Shown here one piece after another: positions 20,873-33,317 of a DNA stretch of 64,000 bases (position 1 is the first letter of the stretch; each line of letters opens with the position of its first letter). A model generated the notes under the pieces. The model was not told where the DNA came from, did no database searches, and saw only the letters and a program-made list of their open reading frames with translations. Source of the DNA: Marasmius tenuissimus (taxonomy: Eukaryota > Basidiomycota > Agaricomycetes > Agaricales > Marasmiaceae); contig JAQOTA010000047.1 of assembly GCA_029532415.1 (NCBI GenBank), forward strand, positions 558,001-622,000, written 5' to 3'. Position numbers and translations under genes: made by a program.

Positions 20873-21375
20873 TAACGAGTCATTTTCTTAGCCTTCCACT
20901 CCCCTCACGCATATAGCAATCGCTACTAGCGACTCCAGTAGAGCGTACAACCCTTATTTGACAACCATACACATAGTAAAGAGCATCTTGCCCACCAGTA
21001 CTAACCATCTAAGCCTACGGGCCTTTTTCGATCCAGCACCCACATGGATCTATATGGCACACCACGAACACAGGGTCTCATTATTTGCTTTTCCGGATAG
21101 AGAAACGAAAGTACCATGGGGCGTTGTTCGAGTCTCTGGTGTCGCCGGAAGTGGCCCCCCGATCATATAAATTTGCTCGAAATTCTGAGCCTTTCTCGTG
21201 AGCTCCGGCTTTCTGCTAGTGCTTTGGCACCAAATGGTAGCCTACGATTCACAGCGTTGCCGCAAGAGCTCCGCAAGACTCTTTCAGATCGCCAGAGTAC
21301 CGTGCGACGCGTATTTCATCATTCTTGCTGGGTTAAGCTAAGTTGAACCCGAGGAAACATTGAACGTCTCAAGTT

Positions 21376-21397
21376 CTACATCAGGAAAACTGTACAT
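21376..21397 (+). repeat. Left arm of a 22-bp perfect inverted repeat (outer TE boundary candidate)
   Basis: The arm begins CTACATCAGGAAAACTG. An exact inverted copy lies at 29824-29845, and the outer flanks show AAGT on both sides (21371-21374 and 29847-29850) with a one-base offset. It could mark the ends of an older DNA transposon that received later insertions. Confidence 0.45.
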
Positions 21398-21859
21398 GGG
21401 AATTATTCGCTAATTAGAGGAAAATTTCCCGAAATTTTGGAAAATTCAGCAAGTTCGGGTCCGAGCAAAATTTCGCAAATTCAACGGCCCCCCTTCTGGG
21501 TTTTGAAAATTGGGGGAATTTTTCCCCGGTTTAGAGTATTTATCTCTCATTTCAAGTAAGATTTTCCTAGGTTTCTTGAATTTCTTGTATATTGCGCCTG
21601 ATTTACTGGGTGCACACAGGAGGATTACAATGAAAGTGAATGTATTAGGCGGTGAGATTAAAACAGAAATACATGAGACGACATTAACAACAATATGGAG
21701 AGGAAATGATAGGGCGACTATTACTAGTGAGCTTAGTATAACTACTCTGGCGCAGAAGAGGCACCCGCGTTGAAGCTTTCAGAATGTACGTCAGTAGGTC
21801 CAAGCAGCATTGATGGGTGTTCCGCCATAGTGCTGTCTTTATCTTCGTCGGATTGGGGC

Positions 21860-23120
21860 GCGAGAAAATGCAGGCCGGGGTGAAGGCCATGGCCTGCACC
21901 CGCCTTCACCTGGCCTGCAGTACACGTCGTCCAACCTGCTGTCGACGACTCCCTCGTATACACGTATTGAGTTATGGTATCCCACGTCGAGTAAGGCTAT
22001 CTATTTTATCAATTAACCATCAGAAACTTTTTATTTGAATGAAATCCCTTATGTCTCTGCTATGTTCCCACGTTCCCACGTTCTAGTCTCGAGGCAAATC
22101 TTCCTCTTTGTGGTCGCTCATGTAAATGTAAGGCCAAAGAAGTTACTAATGTGTGATATTAGGTCTCGCATAGTACTCCCAGACAGAAACAACGAGCCTA
22201 TCGAGCCATATGTCTAACATACTCTCGTATAAAATGTAAGTGACACCCATGTGATGTTAATTTCCATCCGTCCGCCCGCCCGCTCGTTCAAGTTTAAGAT
22301 TGATATGGTGCGAGCCTTTGAGCTCCACGACTGATATTAGCACAAACAGTCCTCAATTTAGCTGCATTTGACCAGATCCCACCGTCTGGTTGCCTTCGAT
22401 TCACTAAATCTGGCCTTCATTTGGCCTGTTCCTGGCCTTCACTCCCGGGTAACGACCTTCACCTGGCCTTCATTCTCCTAATCTAGCCTTCAATCTGGCC
22501 GTCACTTGTGCAAATCTGACCTTCAATTGGCCTTCATCTGGCCTTCACATCTGTGAATCCAACCTGCAGTCGTCCTTCATCTTCACGAATCCAACCTTCA
22601 CCTGGCCTGCAGTGCACAGCCACATGGCCTGCACTTCCGCACTTCTAACCATCACTTGGCCTTCATAAACTAAAGTCTGACCTGCACCCAGACATAGCTT
22701 TCTTTGTCATACAACCTCATCATTTCCAATCATTACTTAAATTACCGTTAGTTGAGGTGTACATACTACAGGTATACCCAGTGAGAGGCAACCGAAACCT
22801 CTTGGAATATCGGCCTTCCAACAGACCGCCCCTTTACTGTAATTTACGTTGTTAAGACTCCCACGGTTAAATGTAAGTCCGGGAGGCCAGCACGGGCGAA
22901 CATCAACAAATTTCTTTTCTTTACAGTGGGAGTCTATTTCTGAAATCTTTCTCGGGTCGAGCTCTACAGAATGGAGACAAAAAATTAAGGACAGTGACCT
23001 TCACTTAGTCTGCAACTGTCCTTTCTCTACCCACCACGTGGCCTGCACTTGACCTGCACCTAGCCTGCATATGGCCTGCACCTGACCTTCACACCAGCCT
23101 TCACCACATGGCCTGCAAAT
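21860..23120. repeat. Interspersed GGCCTTCA / GGCCTGCA motif arrays
   Basis: An 8- to 12-bp motif, GGCCTKCAYNT, recurs many times with variable spacing in three clusters: about 21868-21918 (both orientations), 22409-22690 (the densest) and 22995-23118. Spacing and spacers are too irregular for a simple tandem satellite. Such clusters often represent subterminal transposase-binding sites of DNA transposons. No open frame of note overlaps them. Confidence 0.6.
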
Positions 23121-23178
23121 TGTTGTGGCCCGTCAGATTGTGGCATGGTCTTGAAGACAAGCATAAACCTGTAGGAGA

Positions 23179-23640
23179 TTAGGGAGAGTTAACGCGAGTA
23201 TAAATCAGTACGGTACTCACAGTCGCAGCTGTTAGTGCAACCATGCCCTTCGGTACTTCCAACTCATCAGGCTTCCTGCTGTCCGAGGACGAGAATGTAC
23301 CATATTGTTCAATGAAGTCACTGTAGAGATTTTGCGAGAAGAAAGCCTCGTTTTTAAGGCTGGGACGAAAGGGTGATCCAACTGTCTCTGATCCGGCCAC
23401 CCCTGAAGCGGAAATGAAAGATATAGTCAGCAATTAGTGTGATGGAGGGCACGCATATGCTCACGTGGAGTTGTTGAGAGGATACAAGGTCCCATTTTGA
23501 GCGAGTTCACTAGCTTCTTGGCGTCCTTCTTTAGTGACAATGACGTCGGTCCACAGAGTCCATCTGATGTCGGCTTATGATGGCTATAGATTCTTACTCG
23601 CTGGAAGGGAGGGTGTTGTGGATGAGATATTTTGGGTCAC
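23179..23640 (-). pseudogene. DUF6532-like fragment
   Basis: The frame at 23433-23179 reads FRPSLKNEAFFSQNLYSDF, then a PDELEVPKGMVALTAATV block. This resembles the conserved core of DUF6532, a domain of unknown function abundant in agaricomycete repeat regions. A preceding piece on the same strand (about 23580-23470, RWTLWTDVIVTKEGRQEA) may be an upstream exon. No complete gene can be assembled. Confidence 0.4.
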
Positions 23641-23743
23641 AGACCGAGAAATAAGGAGCGAGTTTTGAATGACCTGAGGAAGCCAAAAAGTATGGTTAGT
23701 ATGTTTCTTGTAGATAGGATATTGAAGTGCACCTCGTATTGTA

Positions 23744-23826
23744 CTGCCTTTTGCATAATTCCGTGAAAATGGGAAAAAAGTTTTTTGCCTTACGTGACCC
23801 GGTCCGGTACTCCCAGCCGCAGCGGC
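23744..23826 (+). repeat. Left terminal inverted repeat of the 5.4-kb element
   Basis: This arm is about 82 bp, paired with 29038-29121 in inverse orientation and flanked by TA on its outer side. Confidence 0.7.
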
Positions 23827-23989
23827 GGAGGCATTTTGAAGCTCCGCAGGACATGATCAGTCCAGTGAGTGGGTAGCTAGCACGTCGACACGCCCGACAC
23901 GCCTTCTCACCAGCGAACCCAGGCCACCCTGGCCAATAGCTGATGAGCCCCGCCAGCCATGACCAGGACCCTTCACCCTGGGGCTCCCT

Positions 23990-26900
23990 GGTCACTGGCT
24001 GATGGGCGGTGGCTTTTCTGCCCAGATAGCGTAAGGATTTCGCGACCTTGTAATAGCTGTAAGTATGCTAGATGATTATAAGTAGCCGTACGAATGAAAT
24101 GAAATGGCCACTTAGCGATCAGACTTTGACAGGCCGAGATGGAATGGCCAGACCCCGTCAGAGTGACAGGGATGATAAAATGCCACCGGGCTGACTGGCA
24201 TGGTCAGAGGCTGTCAGACCGACAGATAATTGGAAGATACAGTTGGGCTGGCATACATCATCGAAGAAGTACATGCTCTCTCTCACCCCACCGCCTCTTC
24301 ACAACGGAAATTAAGAAGCAGAAAATTGATATTGCAACTGTACAGGGAAATACAAACAAGTAGTATATGGCTACTACTACCGTGACAGGCTCAAAGGTGT
24401 ACCACCGTCGGGACGTCTCTTTCTGCAAGCCTTTGTAATGACCTACAAATGAGATATGTATCAGTAGACTGACCCAACAATGACTGAAGGAAAGATATAC
24501 CTCTGAGGCACCATTGACAGGTGTGCAAGGTTGGTCGGGAGTGATAGCATAGGTGGGTCTTCCTGATTGTGTTCGACAATCCTGCAACAGATTCGAGGTG
24601 CATATAGTCAGTTCATACATCTGCCATCGTGAAAACACAATGAACACACCTATTCCCGAGTTCTGAGAGACAATGGCTGGGCACTTGATTGAAAAGAGAG
24701 CGTGAATGTACCTATCTCATGTCACAAATGAGCTCCTAATGATTATATAGAAAATTGGACTAGCATGTTGTAGAAAACGATAGAATGGTGTTCTCACTGT
24801 TGAATCCGTGGACTATAATTAGATCCCAGTATATCCGAAGTCCCGGTTCATACTTCCTGTCATTGTATTATGCGGGACAATGCATTCGCTATTGTTCTAT
24901 TCTTCATTGTTCATTATGCTCATATGTACAATTTCTATTGTCGTCCTTATATGGTAACTCTATTGTATCTACATGTATATAAGCTCGTAGTTCTCTACTT
25001 GAATTGATAGTGTGCTTGAGCTTCTATGTCTCGCCTCTACCTCTCTAAACTCCTCTCTGGTAAGTAGTAGTGTAGCCATGTTGTAGTCCTCTGCGCTAGG
25101 CGTCATGCCGGCTCATCACTCACCGATGGGAACTGATAGTCGACATTGTTGTCGCGAGGGAAGAAGAGTCGCAAGGGTAGAGGTACACAGTTTGAGGTTA
25201 CACCCAGTGGAATTGCAGGGGAAGATGGTGAGAGGGGGAAAGAACGAATGGGCGAGAATTGGATGGGATCGGGTTTATATACCAGGGAGGGTGGTCCGTG
25301 CGTTGGTTGTGAAAGCTGACAGAAAAATGACGGTGGTGACGATCCATACGTCACCCCACGGACACTTTGTGTCAGAGCTGGATATGCTGGAACGTGGATT
25401 TGTCCTAATTTCCCCCACCAGTTCTTGTTGTCGCTGTCGCCGTTCAATGTTGCGTTTCAACTTTCTATCTGCTGAATGCTTAGACTTCAGTTCAACCGAA
25501 TTCAAAATCCCATCAAAGAGAAAGTAAAATCTGTACGAAACAACTGCTGAAGTCAAATGAATTAGTTGAGCACGCACCTGGTCTTCGAGGTCAATGACCT
25601 GTCCCAAATCCTATCCCGACTCCCCAGCTTATCCCTTGTTTGGTTATTTGTGAGTTGTTGTCCAATCAAATCAACCCTAGGATAGAGGACGGGGATGTTA
25701 GTCAACAATTGGTTGGATTGAGATGGTGGTGAGAAGCAAGAGCAGCGCGGGTTGCTGACATGTTGCCTGCTGCGTAAATGAGCTCACTGGCGCTTCTGAT
25801 CCCAACGCAAGCGCTGGGGTCTGCCGACATTTAAATGCTATGCAGTAGGCCTGACCACATTTGGGAGAATTCGTGGTCAGTCTATTGCAATGAAGTGGGA
25901 AGTCTGCGCATGTGGTACAAGGCATTGAACAGGCTGTGGGCAAACAATGCCATTCTGATGCATCATGACAAGACACAGTCCATCTACTACCAATCTCGTG
26001 CGCTCTGACCAGCGGCTGATCGTGGCTTGATAAGATCATCTCACTCTTCTGTTATCTCATCAGCCGCTGATCATCGTCTTATCAAACTCGCCCAGGCTGC
26101 CGACGCTTGGCCAACGCCTTCCCGTTCTGCAAACATACTGACGGTAAGTGATCTTTGCTTGATCATAATCTATCATTCTAATCCTAGATTTACAGTATAT
26201 AATCATTTACGGTAAGTCTAACTCTCACTTGCAACCCCTGTCAGCCACTGATCAGGGTGGCCTCGTTTTGCTGGTGCTCCTTCAATGTCATCAGTACAGG
26301 ATGTTGAGGTATCTGATGAACTTTGAAGCCTCATGGTCACTTGGGGCCTTGAAGGCGACCACTACTACCGTAACCGTCCGGATGAACACAACTTACAAGA
26401 CTCATTCAGCGACTGATTCCTGAAGCATGAATAACACCATTGCTTTATTGCCTCGAGCCCTGCGGTCATGGTCAATTTCTATCACCAGTTAGGGGAAACA
26501 GCCGCAGAGTGTGATGTATCAATAACACCAGCGAACCCATGACGGTCTGCCCAGTCTCTGACCGTGATGGTGAGAGAGAGGTAGACTTACCGGTACTGGT
26601 ATGCCGCTGTAAGGATAGTGTTAGACTGATGAATCATGATCACGATATGTTCATTTACCGTCATTCTGAAGATTGAGTGAGAAGGTATTCGTAGGCTGAG
26701 GATCCCTGATAAGACATTTATCAGTCATGGATAAGATTTAATAAGATCAAGATCATCTTATCGGTCAGCAATCAGACGCTGGTCAGAGCGCTCAAGACTG
26801 GTCGTGTCTGGGCAGAAAGCCTCAGACTGGCAATGTCTGTACAGACACTGCTTAGCGTCCAGTCAGAAAGCTTCAGAATGAGTAGCTATGATAAGAATCA

Positions 26901-28830
26901 TACCATACCATACTCATAGGTGGTCATACTGCTCACTTTTTATAAAATCCTGGTTAGTTGGGTTACAGTGATACATTGTCCATACACACCGAGTCTAGCA
27001 GGCTTCAGGGCTGCATTTGGATCTATTACCACATTATGCCCTGGAATCGGGTGCCCTTGTTGTCAAAGCCTAAGGTTGCCGCCGTTCAAGGTCACTGTCA
27101 GGTGCGCCAGCGGCACTTGCGCAGGAATTGTTAGCGCTGGTGAGCTACTTCTCACGGCAGTCGACGTGTCATCAGCTCATGCTGCTCTTGACCCTCAACC
27201 ACCATCGTTACATTCTAGTTGTGGCCCACCTCGCATCATGGCCATCAACCACCGTCAAATTACAACATTCAAATGAATCAAGAGACACAGTTGATGATTA
27301 GAGTTGCGGTGGATGGAACTTGCGGACTGGGTATGTGCTTTGTACATGCTCATCAACTTTCGAGTTTGTTACATATCTAAATAAAGATACTCATTATTTT
27401 TATTCAGCTCCAGTGGTCCTAATCAGAAGAGTAGAATTCTACAGTTCGGGAGGGCCTTTCATTTATATTCACTGGAAGGTGGACACGGCGTTCGATCCAT
27501 CAACATAGACCAATAGACCCCCATCGCTAGCTAGTTCAACCAAATGCCTTGGGGAGTTGACCTTGCATGGCGACGGTGATGTTTGAATCGTCATCAACGT
27601 CATTGTATGCTCACCGCTTTCACGACCACCGCACGGACCACCCTACCAGGTATATAAGCCCAATGCTACCCAGTTTTCCTCCTTTCCTCCCTCCCACCAC
27701 CATCTCCCCTTGGTTGTCTCTCCCCCACGATTCCCTTTTCTCCCTTTCAAGGCTTACCCACACACCGCGTAACCTTAATATAAATCATCGGTGAGCATTT
27801 TTACTTATCTGCTGTTGCCAAATACCAACTGAAGTATTCCAGAATCCCGGCCTCTACTCTAAGCCTCCTGATAGTGACATGGCTTCATGATTCTGGGACT
27901 GTAGACGGGTGTGTACCAATCTTGCTGCCATTCATAACTTACCATTATACTTACATCCTTTTCTCGTGTCATAGGACCGACTACACTTGAAACATGACAT
28001 CAAGTACATTCGACACTACTCTAGCCAGACGTCTTCAATCAGAGGTACATTGCGCCATTTCTTCCACCATGTACATCCGAGCTCACTATATGCGCATGGT
28101 TTATGCCTTAGGATCGCTTGGGCTGCCCTCCTCCAAGTTCCAACACTCATCTCTTCGCCACTGCCGCAGGTGTTCACGTTGCCTAGGCCCTGAAGGTAAA
28201 TGATTTCCTTTAATTGCAGTAGCATCAGTCAACTGACATCTCGAATTTTGTAGGTTGTTGTGAAGGGGATCTGGACCGAGAGTGGTAGTGAGCGTTGAAG
28301 CATAGATGTACTTTTCAGTCCCTTTTCATAGCCTTTGCATACTTGCAATGTTATTGTTTATTCGATGTTTTTCGGTGCAAATGGGTTTGGCTGTGTATTT
28401 TGTGGTGTTTTTAGAGGGCAGGATACAACCGTAAGTATTAGATTACACGTGCGAGCCTGACAATGCCTTATAACCGCCTGACATGCTGGTGGCATCTGAT
28501 GATGCTGGTCAGTCTGACGGCCTCTGATCATGTCGTGAAGTTTGACGGTGTCTGGTTGTACTGGTCAGCCTGGCAGTATCTGATCATCACGGTCAGTCTT
28601 GTAATCGCAGTCAGTCTGGTACATCTTCTCAGAGCCTTGTCATTCTATTTCATACTGAGTATAGCATTTCAGTGTCTGTAAGACTTACAAGTATTCAAAG
28701 TTACTGCAATTCTTCCTTCATTCAGCCAGAAACATAGATCATCTTCAGGAAATGACCAGGTCAGTCTAGACTGAAGCCCTCTCGATCTGTCTGACGGGGC
28801 TCATCAGCCACTCGGCAGGTCAGCATGGTT
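23990..28830. repeat. Clusters of GTCAGTCTG / CTGATCA-type motifs
   Basis: Short related motifs (GGTCAGNCTG, CAGACNGAC, TCAGCCNCTGATCA, GACTGGTC) are concentrated at about 23990-24250, 26010-26420, 26530-26880 and 28460-28830. They are mostly absent from the rest of the window. Two of the clusters sit just inside the TIRs of the 5.4-kb element. No long open frame overlaps them. Confidence 0.45.
24260..28450. other. Interior of the 5.4-kb element, no recognisable gene
   Basis: Open frames are short (at most about 140 codons, 25105-25527 +) and show no known motif. Several GT...AG-like intervals exist, for example GTAAGTAG near 25060, but I cannot build a coherent spliced gene. A microgene or noncoding transcript cannot be excluded. 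Confidence 0.4.
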
Positions 28831-29037
28831 CCGCTGGTGAAGCTGCAATGTAACTGGGAAGTGAAAATGGGCACCCCCCGACATGATCATCTACTGCAAT
28901 GACCCAAATGTTAACAAGTCTCAAGATTACTGTTGCTAATCCTCCCATTCAGCATAGGACTTCATAGCTCGTGGCCAATACGCCCTGTGTTGCTCACGCC
29001 ACTAAGTACCCTCCACTTCCTCTGGGAAAATCCCACC

Positions 29038-29121
29038 TGCCGCTGCGGCTGGAAGTACCGGACCGGGTCACATAAGGCAAAAACTTTTTTTTCCATTTTC
29101 ACGGAATTATGCAAAAGGCAG
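29038..29121 (-). repeat. Right terminal inverted repeat of the 5.4-kb element
   Basis: This is the inverse of 23744-23826, followed by TA. Differences from the left arm are a changed A/T run and a few single bases. Confidence 0.7.
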
Positions 29122-29823
29122 TAACTGTTTTGCCTTGCAGGCAGACACCTCTTGCATTGGCTGACAAAATGAAATGAGGTTACCAAATTAGACTTAGAAA
29201 GGCGAAATACCGTACCTCATATCTGTCTTCAATATCTGGGCCACTGACGCTGCCGAAGTCAGAGGTGGGCCATGGTTGTCAGTGCTGGAGGTTCGAAAAT
29301 GGGCACGAGAACGACTTGGATGCGCTGGGAACAGTGTCATCATCCATAGCCATAGCCAAACAAAAACAAATACACTCTTGTCCTGACGTGAAGTGCACAG
29401 CTGTGGAATGGTCCGCCAAGTTCTCTGTGCGCCCTGAACCAAACTTGGGCCTCTACCATGTCAAGCTGCTGCTACGTAGGGATGGGTCTTAAGCTCTCTC
29501 TGTCCTCCCTGTGAAGACAATACAGCAGTGTTAACCTCTATCCGAAGTGGAGGCCCAGGGGGAGTTCCGCCGCCTAATTGGTCTCGAGAATTCGGGCTGA
29601 AGACCTGTGCTACATTTTACCTGAGTCCCTTCAAGAACACGCAGATGTCGTTCAATACAGCCTGAGAATGTCGTATCTTTTGAATATTTGAGTGTAAACT
29701 TCTCATAACCGGTGTTGATTTTGCCCATATTGTCGTAATTACCAAGATTTGCCCTTTCATCAACTGTGGCGAAGGGTTTTCCTATCTTACAAGAAAATTA
29801 GTCGGTTCTTTTCAAAATTAGGA

Positions 29824-29845
29824 ATGTACAGTTTTCCTGATGTAG
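29824..29845 (-). repeat. Right arm of the 22-bp inverted repeat
   Basis: This is an exact inverse of 21376-21397 and encloses the 5.4-kb element and the GGCCTTCA arrays. Confidence 0.45.
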
Positions 29846-29902
29846 TAAGTATCTTTACTTGAGTCGCGACACCAAATCCTACGAGATTGGCGATCGCGGA
29901 CC

Positions 29903-30160
29903 TGTTGAATCCGGACTACCGGATATATGGACCGTTGTATCGGGCCGCATATATGCTTCAATCGTTTCACTATGATCTATGCTATTCCTAGTCACTCCTG
30001 TTATAGAAGATACAGCCACCTCTGTATAGTATATAAGTAGCTCTGTATCTACATGCAATACCAGTACTTTTACTACTCTCGTTGCTGCCTCTAAGCCTAT
30101 CTCCAGGTGAGCTAGTATGTCCCATGCTGCCACTGCGTGGGCAGGACCTCTGCCTCAACA
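29903..30160 (+). repeat. Copia 5' LTR
   Basis: This 258-bp LTR starts TGTTGAATCCGG and ends CTGCCTCAACA. The sequence immediately inside, GGTTATGGGCCCCGG, is the expected primer-binding position. I do not assign the tRNA. Confidence 0.95.
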
Positions 30161-30488
30161 GGTTATGGGCCCCGGTGCCCTATCGATGTGCCCTGCGATG
30201 GCAGCTCTCTAGGATGTGCACCTTTACTGTGTGCTGCCTATGATGATGCGCTATTGTGGTTGTTGCACTCGATAACCATCGTGACTGCTTAATCGCTGTC
30301 GTGATGGGCAGACTGTTAACACCAGTTCTGGACCTGTGAAGTCGACATCTTCATTGATGTTTGATGATGGTGGATTGTGTCCTCAACCACGATCGATGGC
30401 TATTGCCGTTGACCATGCAGTGATTTCTTTTATCATTGCCTATGATGATGAACCTATGCTGATCGTTGTTTTATTACTCCAGATTGCT

Positions 30489-32429
30489 ATGGCTCCTGTT
30501 ATGTCTACCCTTATCCCCACTGTTGAAGTCGTCAGCGGTGTCAACTGGCGCAAGTGGTCAAAGGGTCTTGGTACCTATGCCATGATCAATGAGTTCTACG
30601 ACCACTACACCAACGACGATCCTGAACCTGATGAACCCGACAAACCTACCAAACCAACTGAACCAAAAGCAACTACTCGCACTGTCACTGTTGCTGCTAC
30701 AACTACAACTGAAGCGACTACACATACGGAGACGGTCTCTCCTACTGACGCTCAGATGCAGCAGTATGCTAAGGACCTGGAGCAGTATGCTAACTCTTTG
30801 GAGAGGTATGAGAAGGATCTTCTCAGGTATGAAAAGGATAATCGACGTTGGAAGAAGTATGAATTCAAAGCTATGGGTGCACTACGTGCCACCACCACCA
30901 TTGCCGTGCAGAGTATTATCGAGGATGATGATACAGCTTGGAACGCTTGGGAGAAGATCAAAGCTCGTTATGGTCAACAGAATTCTGTGTCTGTTTGGGC
31001 TGACTTCAAGTCGGTCATGGAGTTTCGTTTGTCCGGTGGTAACCCCGTTCCCGAGATTGCTAAACTCGAACTCTTATTTGGCCAGCTCACTGAAGCTCAG
31101 ATCGATCTTCCTACTCTCGTCAGAGCCATGCTCCTCCTCTCTATCATTCCACAGTCATGGGCCAATGCTCGTGAATTCGCTACCAATGGTAACTCGCCAG
31201 CTGAACTTACTTTCGAAGTGGCTCGTGATGCCGTCATTAACCACTACGAATCCCGGAAACCCGCTCCTCTTGCGTTGCGCATCTCTTCTGTCAAGAAGAA
31301 GGACAAGGACCCGAAGTTTAACCAACAGTCTAATCCTCCTTCGTCAACGTCTAACAATAACAACCAATCTAAGAACGACAACGACCAGAAGAAGAAGAAT
31401 AACCGACGTGGCAGGAAGAAGAAGGGTGATTCTCAGGACAACAAGGGTGACTCCTCTCACAAGGGTCATTCTCATATTGCGTCCCTCTCTCATTTGTCCA
31501 TCTCCTCACCCCCCATCGTTCCTGATACTCCATCTGTCGTACATCCCGCAGACCGATCCCGGGATCCACTCCACATGCAGCGTTTCTCCGGTGCTACCTC
31601 TGGTGGTACTGTTTTTGAGAATGCTCAGGCTGCTCGCAGTCTTGCCGATCGTCTTGGTGTTCCCAAGTATGCCCACGTCCTTGAACCTATGGAACAGGGA
31701 TATGCGGGTGCTTCCTCTTCCTCCCTCAAGCATCGTATTGATGGTCCCTTCCCCACTGCTCCACCTGCAAAGCGTGCTAAGAGTGTCGAGAAGGTTTACG
31801 ACCTCTATGATTCTTTCTATGAGGACTCTGACTCTGAGCGTGAAGATCGTATTGCGTTGAACGCTGTAAACGATTCTTTGCGTACGGAGATTGCGAGTGG
31901 AAGTGCCATGGATGTTGACAGCGAGATCGCAGATGCCGCTGGTTTTTCCGACAATGTTGAGTACGATTCAGTCTCCATCAGATCTGAGGAATCTGACAAT
32001 GACAGGCAAGTGCCTTATCTCAGTCTTTCTTCTAACACTGATACAAACCTACAGTGCGCCGCTTTATTAGCCGCTTCTAAACGTAGTAGTTCAGATATCG
32101 TGTCCCGTATGAAATTTGCGCAATATATTGGTGATCACTTTGCCACATGTGCCAATTGTAAGGGAAAGAAGGCGACTGGAAACTCGCAAGAGTGGATCGT
32201 CGATTCAGGTGCTTCATCGCACTTTACTTATGATCTCGAAGATTTTGCCGAGTACGAACCCATGAACAATGGACCGCAGCTAAACACTGCACAGAAGGAC
32301 AACCCTATCCAAATCAAGGGGATAGGGACTGTGTTCATCTCTCATTCTGTTGAAGGATCTGACGGTCGTATGGAGGAACGCATTATGCGACTCTATCCTG
32401 TCTATTATGTTCCGCTTCTGTCAATTTGA
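30489..32429 (+). pseudogene. Copia gag and protease part
   Basis: The likely start is ATG 30489 (MAPVMSTLIPTVEVVSG). The Gag region has NWRKWSKGLGTYAMI near the N terminus and WEKIKARYGQQ in the UBN2-like core, followed by a Lys/Asn-rich stretch. A protease motif, WIVDSGASSHFTYDLEDF, lies near the end. No CCHC zinc knuckle is apparent. The frame ends at TGA 32427-32429 just before the LLSLGEFLQ motif. The frame continues beyond, so this stop is premature. Confidence 0.85.
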
Positions 32430-33317
32430 CTTCTCTCGCTTGGAGAATTCTTGCAAGGTGGTCTGCAAGTATGCAGATCGTCTAGCAAATTGGCTTTTTA
32501 TCAAAAGGGTCGATGCCAGTCATTGGTATCTTACCCGCTCATGCCTGGTCAAACCATTTATTGGGTTAGCTCGCAGAAAGCCTCTGCTCGTAGCTTAATG
32601 GCCAAGTCAGCGATGGATAAAGTTGACTACAAGGTTCTACACAGATGTTTCGGACATTGTTCAGACAAGGCTCTGGATAAAGCTCGGAAGCATACTAAGA
32701 ACTTCCCAGAATTCGACCGAAAACCAAAGAAAACCCGGTTATGCCGAGGATGTGCAGAAGGAAAGATGCACTCCAGATCGTTCCCTGACTCCACTACCCA
32801 TGCCTCGAAACCCTTCGAAAAAATCCACTCCGACCTCAAACAATTCCCCACTGAGTCGTACCACAAATACAAATGGTATATGTCGTTTGTCAACGACTGT
32901 ACTTCACATGGCTGGACAATGCTCATGCGACGCAAATCTGACTCTGTCAAGATGCTCCGTGACTTTATTGCTATGGTGAAGGTACAATTCAGTGTTGATA
33001 TTAAGGAATGGATGTCCGATAGAGGGGGAGAGTACAAATCGGATGCCTTCGATGATGTACTAAAGGAGCACGGTATCAAAATTCTGACCAGCATTCCATA
33101 TATGCCGGAACAGAATGGTCGTGCAGAAAGGTTCAATCGGACCATTGTCGAGAAAGCTCAAGCTCTTCGCTTTGATGCTTGTCTTCCACCTTCTTGGTGG
33201 GAATTCTGTGTGTTGCACGCTGTTGCACTTCATAATCGGACGCTGTCCCAGCATTTACGTTGGTTGACCCCGCATGAGAAGTTGCATGACAGTGCACCGG
33301 ATGTTTCGGATCTTTGA
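32430..33317 (+). pseudogene. Copia integrase part
   Basis: This is the same frame after the first TGA. It contains the GAG-pre-integrase zinc region (HRCFGHCSDKALD ... CRGCAEGK) and the integrase core with FEKIHSDLKQFP, the SDRGGEYKSDAF block and MPEQNGRAERFNRTI, supplying D, D and E. It ends at TGA 33315-33317, directly before the conserved VFGCAAYV block, which follows in the same frame. Confidence 0.85.

Larger units (their letters stand above)
23744..29121. mobile_element. 5.4-kb interval bounded by about 82-bp TIRs and TA (Tc1/mariner-like, no transposase)
   Basis: The left end starts CTGCCTTTTGCATAATTCCG after TA (23742-23743). The right end is its inverse, followed by TA (29122-29123). 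The two arms match over about 82 bp with few differences, in and near an A/T run and at two or three single bases, up to CCAGCCGCAGCGGC. The terminal sequence and TA duplication resemble Tc1/mariner elements. No transposase-like frame occurs inside. It may be one large non-autonomous element or two solo ends in opposite orientation. Confidence 0.55.

Noticed and set aside
23696..23995. 99-codon frame (-) with CRACRRASYPL
   Set aside because: It overlaps the TIR of the 5.4-kb element; a similar frame arises in the opposite arm at 28933-29124 only because the arms are inverted copies.
30589..31860. 423-codon frame (+) within the Copia gag
   Set aside because: It is a shifted frame over the real gag/protease frame; composition is Ser/Leu-rich noise.
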